DNA of 64,000 bases, taken from Paenibacillus shirakamiensis. GTDB taxonomy: Bacteria > Bacillota > Bacilli > Paenibacillales > Paenibacillaceae. Shown here one piece after another: positions 62,356 through 64,000 of the stretch; within the stretch, counting starts at the first letter, position 1; every line of letters begins with the position of its first letter. The stretch is taken from the NCBI RefSeq assembly GCF_017874255.1, contig NZ_JAGGLD010000001.1, positions 186,001 to 250,000 of the forward strand, in the 5' to 3' direction. A program made the translations under genes and the position numbers. The notes under the pieces were generated by a model. It had not been told where the DNA came from, ran no database searches, and worked only from the letters and a program-made list of their open reading frames with translations.

Positions 62356-62850
62356 ATGTCGCAAAATAATAGGCTGGTCACTGGCATATTCATTCTCGTA
62401 GCGGGCATTGTCATTCTACTTGGAAAATGGGGAGTCTTTAGTTTCATTGGGCGTGCATTTTGGCCTCTTGTCTTTCTTATTCCAGGCATTCTCCTGCATC
62501 TGTATTATTTCAGAAAAAGAGAAGCTGCGATATGGCTTGTCCCCGCCGGGATATTAAGTGTATACGGTATTTTATTTTTCATCGGGAACTTCGCGGGCAG
62601 TGATGTCTTTAGCTATATTTGGCCTTTATTCATCTTAGGTATTGCGGTAGGATTGTTCGAATATGATGCGCTCGGTTCACCTAGACCACAGGGTATTTTA
62701 CTAATCGCACTCATCCTTATGTTAGTAACAATTGTACTGTTATTCTTTACATTAACGTCGGTTTCTTTGATTACTCTGCTTGCTATTATGCTTATGATTG
62801 GAGGAATCTGGATCATCTTGGCCCGGGGAAGAAGTTCACGTGGTTGGTGA
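62356..62850 (+). CDS. LiaI-LiaF-like transmembrane protein
   Basis: This is a 164-residue protein made almost wholly of membrane helices (about six). The N-terminal FILVAGIVILLGKWGVFSFIGRAFWPLVFLIPGI pattern, repeated in the middle as YIWPLFILGIAVGLFEYDA, matches the LiaI/LiaF transmembrane region found in cell-envelope stress proteins. The C-terminal domain of LiaF is absent. The ATG at 62356 follows GGAAGGTGAG; an in-frame GTG at 62347 overlaps the ribosome site. No LiaRS genes are nearby, so the link to antibiotic sensing is unproven. Confidence 0.75.
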   Translation: MSQNNRLVTGIFILVAGIVILLGKWGVFSFIGRAFWPLVFLIPGILLHLYYFRKREAAIWLVPAGILSVYGILFFIGNFAGSDVFSYIWPLFILGIAVGLFEYDALGSPRPQGILLIALILMLVTIVLLFFTLTSVSLITLLAIMLMIGGIWIILARGRSSRGW

Positions 62851-62864
62851 AACAATGGAAGTTC

Positions 62865-62892
62865 TTGAATTTTCTTTAATTTAGCGTATAAT
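62865..62892 (+). promoter_or_regulatory. SigA-type promoter for typA
   Basis: TTGAAT (62865-62870) and TATAAT (62887-62892) are 16 bases apart. A second TATAAT overlaps at 62892-62897. Transcription would start near 62900, leaving a leader of about 110 bases. Confidence 0.7.
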
Positions 62893-62906
62893 ATAATGGA
62901 TATGTC

Positions 62907-62943
62907 AAGCGTCGGCCTGTATAGAGATCCGGCGCTTCTTTTG
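62907..62943 (+). terminator. Terminator-like hairpin in the typA leader
   Basis: AAGCGTCGG (62907-62915) pairs with CCGGCGCTT (62929-62937), with one G-T pair, followed by CTTTT. It lies after the typA promoter, so it either attenuates typA or ends read-through from the LiaI-like gene. Confidence 0.6.
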
Positions 62944-63012
62944 ATGAACATCATTCCTGCTTCATTGAAGTAGAGAAAAGAAATAGAACCAGAAGGGATA
63001 TGGAACATAACC

Positions 63013-64000
63013 ATGCATTCTAGAGATCAAATTCGTAACATCGCAATCATTGCCCACGTTGACCACGGCAAAACCACCCTGGTAGACAAGCTGCTTCAAC
63101 AATCCGGTATTTTCCGTGACCACGAAGCTGTACAGGAGCGCGCCATGGATTCCAATGATTTGGAGCGTGAACGCGGCATTACGATTCTGGCGAAGAACAC
63201 TGCCATTACGTACAAAGACTATTTAATTAATATCGTAGATACACCTGGTCACGCCGATTTCGGTGGTGAAGTAGAACGGATCATGAAAATGGTCGATGGT
63301 GTATTGCTTGTGGTGGATGCTTATGAAGGTTGTATGCCACAGACGAAGTTCGTACTTCGTAAAGCGCTTGAGTCTAACCTGACTCCAATCGTAGTATTGA
63401 ACAAAATTGACCGTCCAGCGGCACGCCCGGCTGAGGTTATTGATGAAGTACTTGATTTGTTCATCGAATTAGGTGCGAATGATGAGCAGCTTGAATTCCC
63501 TGTAGTCTATGCTTCTGCTTTGAATGGTACATCCAGTCATGTTGCTGAGAAACAAGATGATAACATGCTTGCTATGTATGAGACTATTATAGATCATATT
63601 CCAGCTCCTACTGAAAATGTAGAAGAGCCGCTTCAATTCTTAGTAACACTTATGGACTACAATGAGTACTTGGGACGTATCGCTATTGGTCGTGTGAACC
63701 GTGGTGTAATCAAACAAGGACAACCCGTTGCGGTCATGACTCGTGAAGGTGGTAAAAAGGCTGCTCGTATTGAGAAGTTATTTGGCTTCCAAGGTCTACG
63801 CCGTGTTGAGATTGAACAAGCGGGTGCAGGGGATATCGTTGCGATTGCAGGAATCAAAGATATTAATATCGGTGAGACTATTGCAGATCCAACGAACCCA
63901 GAAGCATTGCCGGTTCTTAAGATTGATGAGCCAACTCTACAAATGACGTTCCTCGTGAACAATAGTCCATTTGCAGGTCGTGAAGGTAAATGGGTAACAT
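63013..64000 (+). CDS. typA: Translational GTPase TypA/BipA (N-terminal part, cut by window end)
   Basis: TypA is a ribosome-binding GTPase related to EF-G and LepA, involved in 50S assembly and growth under cold or stress. About 329 residues are present and the frame runs off the window. The start MHSRDQIRNIAIIAHVDHGK is typical, with the P-loop AHVDHGKTT, effector region RERGITI, DTPGHADF and NKIDRP all intact. AGAAGGGA lies some 15 bases ahead of the ATG, a rather long gap; a nearer ATG at 63000 is out of frame and stops after 7 codons. The leader holds a hairpin that may control expression. Confidence 0.95.
   Translation, partial: MHSRDQIRNIAIIAHVDHGKTTLVDKLLQQSGIFRDHEAVQERAMDSNDLERERGITILAKNTAITYKDYLINIVDTPGHADFGGEVERIMKMVDGVLLVVDAYEGCMPQTKFVLRKALESNLTPIVVLNKIDRPAARPAEVIDEVLDLFIELGANDEQLEFPVVYASALNGTSSHVAEKQDDNMLAMYETIIDHIPAPTENVEEPLQFLVTLMDYNEYLGRIAIGRVNRGVIKQGQPVAVMTREGGKKAARIEKLFGFQGLRRVEIEQAGAGDIVAIAGIKDINIGETIADPTNPEALPVLKIDEPTLQMTFLVNNSPFAGREGKWVT

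Overview
The window looks like a chromosome segment from a spore-forming, low-to-moderate-GC Gram-positive bacterium of the Bacillales, most likely Paenibacillus or a close relative. The evidence is the conserved Bacillus-type gene order (spoIIP, yqxA-like, lepA, hemW, hrcA-grpE-dnaK-dnaJ, prmA, rsmE, mtaB, then rpsU, yqeY, nfeD, floA, yqfC, yqfD, phoH, pgpH, ybeY, dgkA, era, yqzL, recO, glyQS, yqxD, dnaG, sigA, trmK, Nif3-like). Supporting signs are strong purine-rich ribosome binding sites, several TTG and GTG starts, sporulation genes, a CIRCE operator and a T-box. I see no mobile element, CRISPR array, tRNA or rRNA gene. The first gene (spoIIP) and the last gene (typA) are cut by the window edges.

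Layout. 1-3.0 kb: spoIIP end, a small membrane-anchored protein and lepA. 3.0-9.8 kb: hemW, a GNAT acetyltransferase with a repeat-flanked promoter, and the heat-shock operon hrcA-grpE-dnaK-dnaJ behind a perfect CIRCE. 9.9-11.5 kb: small proteins, including a reverse-strand pair with an ECF (SigW-like) promoter overlapped by an inverted repeat. 11.5-18.5 kb: prmA, a site-2 protease, rsmE, mtaB, a Nudix hydrolase, a reverse-strand Na/Pi transporter and an RlmI-like rRNA methyltransferase. 18.6-31.5 kb: the recombination and nuclease block addB-addA-sbcD-sbcC followed by a HIT protein. 31.5-35.6 kb: rpsU-yqeY, then an nfeD-floA-hypothetical operon behind a SigW-type promoter. 35.6-41.4 kb: yqfC-yqfD-phoH-pgpH-ybeY-dgkA behind a SigE-type promoter. 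41.4-50.5 kb: a structured leader or RNA, era, yqzL, recO, glyQS under a Gly T-box, yqxD, dnaG and sigA. 50.5-53.2 kb: a membrane protein, trmK and a Nif3-like protein. 53.2-53.8 kb: the RNase P RNA gene, which reads as class A rather than the class B of Bacillus. 53.8-58.1 kb: a reverse-strand subtilase, YpuI, DUF1540, DUF4190 and a lytic transglycosylase. 58.2-64 kb: a cysteine desulfurase-thiI pair, two divergent TerC-family genes, a LiaI-like membrane protein and typA.

Functionally this is a core-genome region: translation and ribosome maintenance (lepA, prmA, rsmE, mtaB, rpsU, ybeY, era, glyQS, trmK, thiI, rnpB, typA), protein quality control, recombinational repair, the replication primase and principal sigma factor, c-di-AMP turnover, membrane-domain organisation and sporulation. 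Nothing here is a clearly new multi-gene system. The best candidates for new biology are regulatory or RNA-level: the structured region upstream of era, the ECF promoter plus inverted repeat upstream of the Tim44-like/YxcD pair, the twin operator-like repeats at the GNAT promoter, and a sharply bounded GC-rich block inside sbcC. All promoter, operator, terminator and RNA calls were made by eye.
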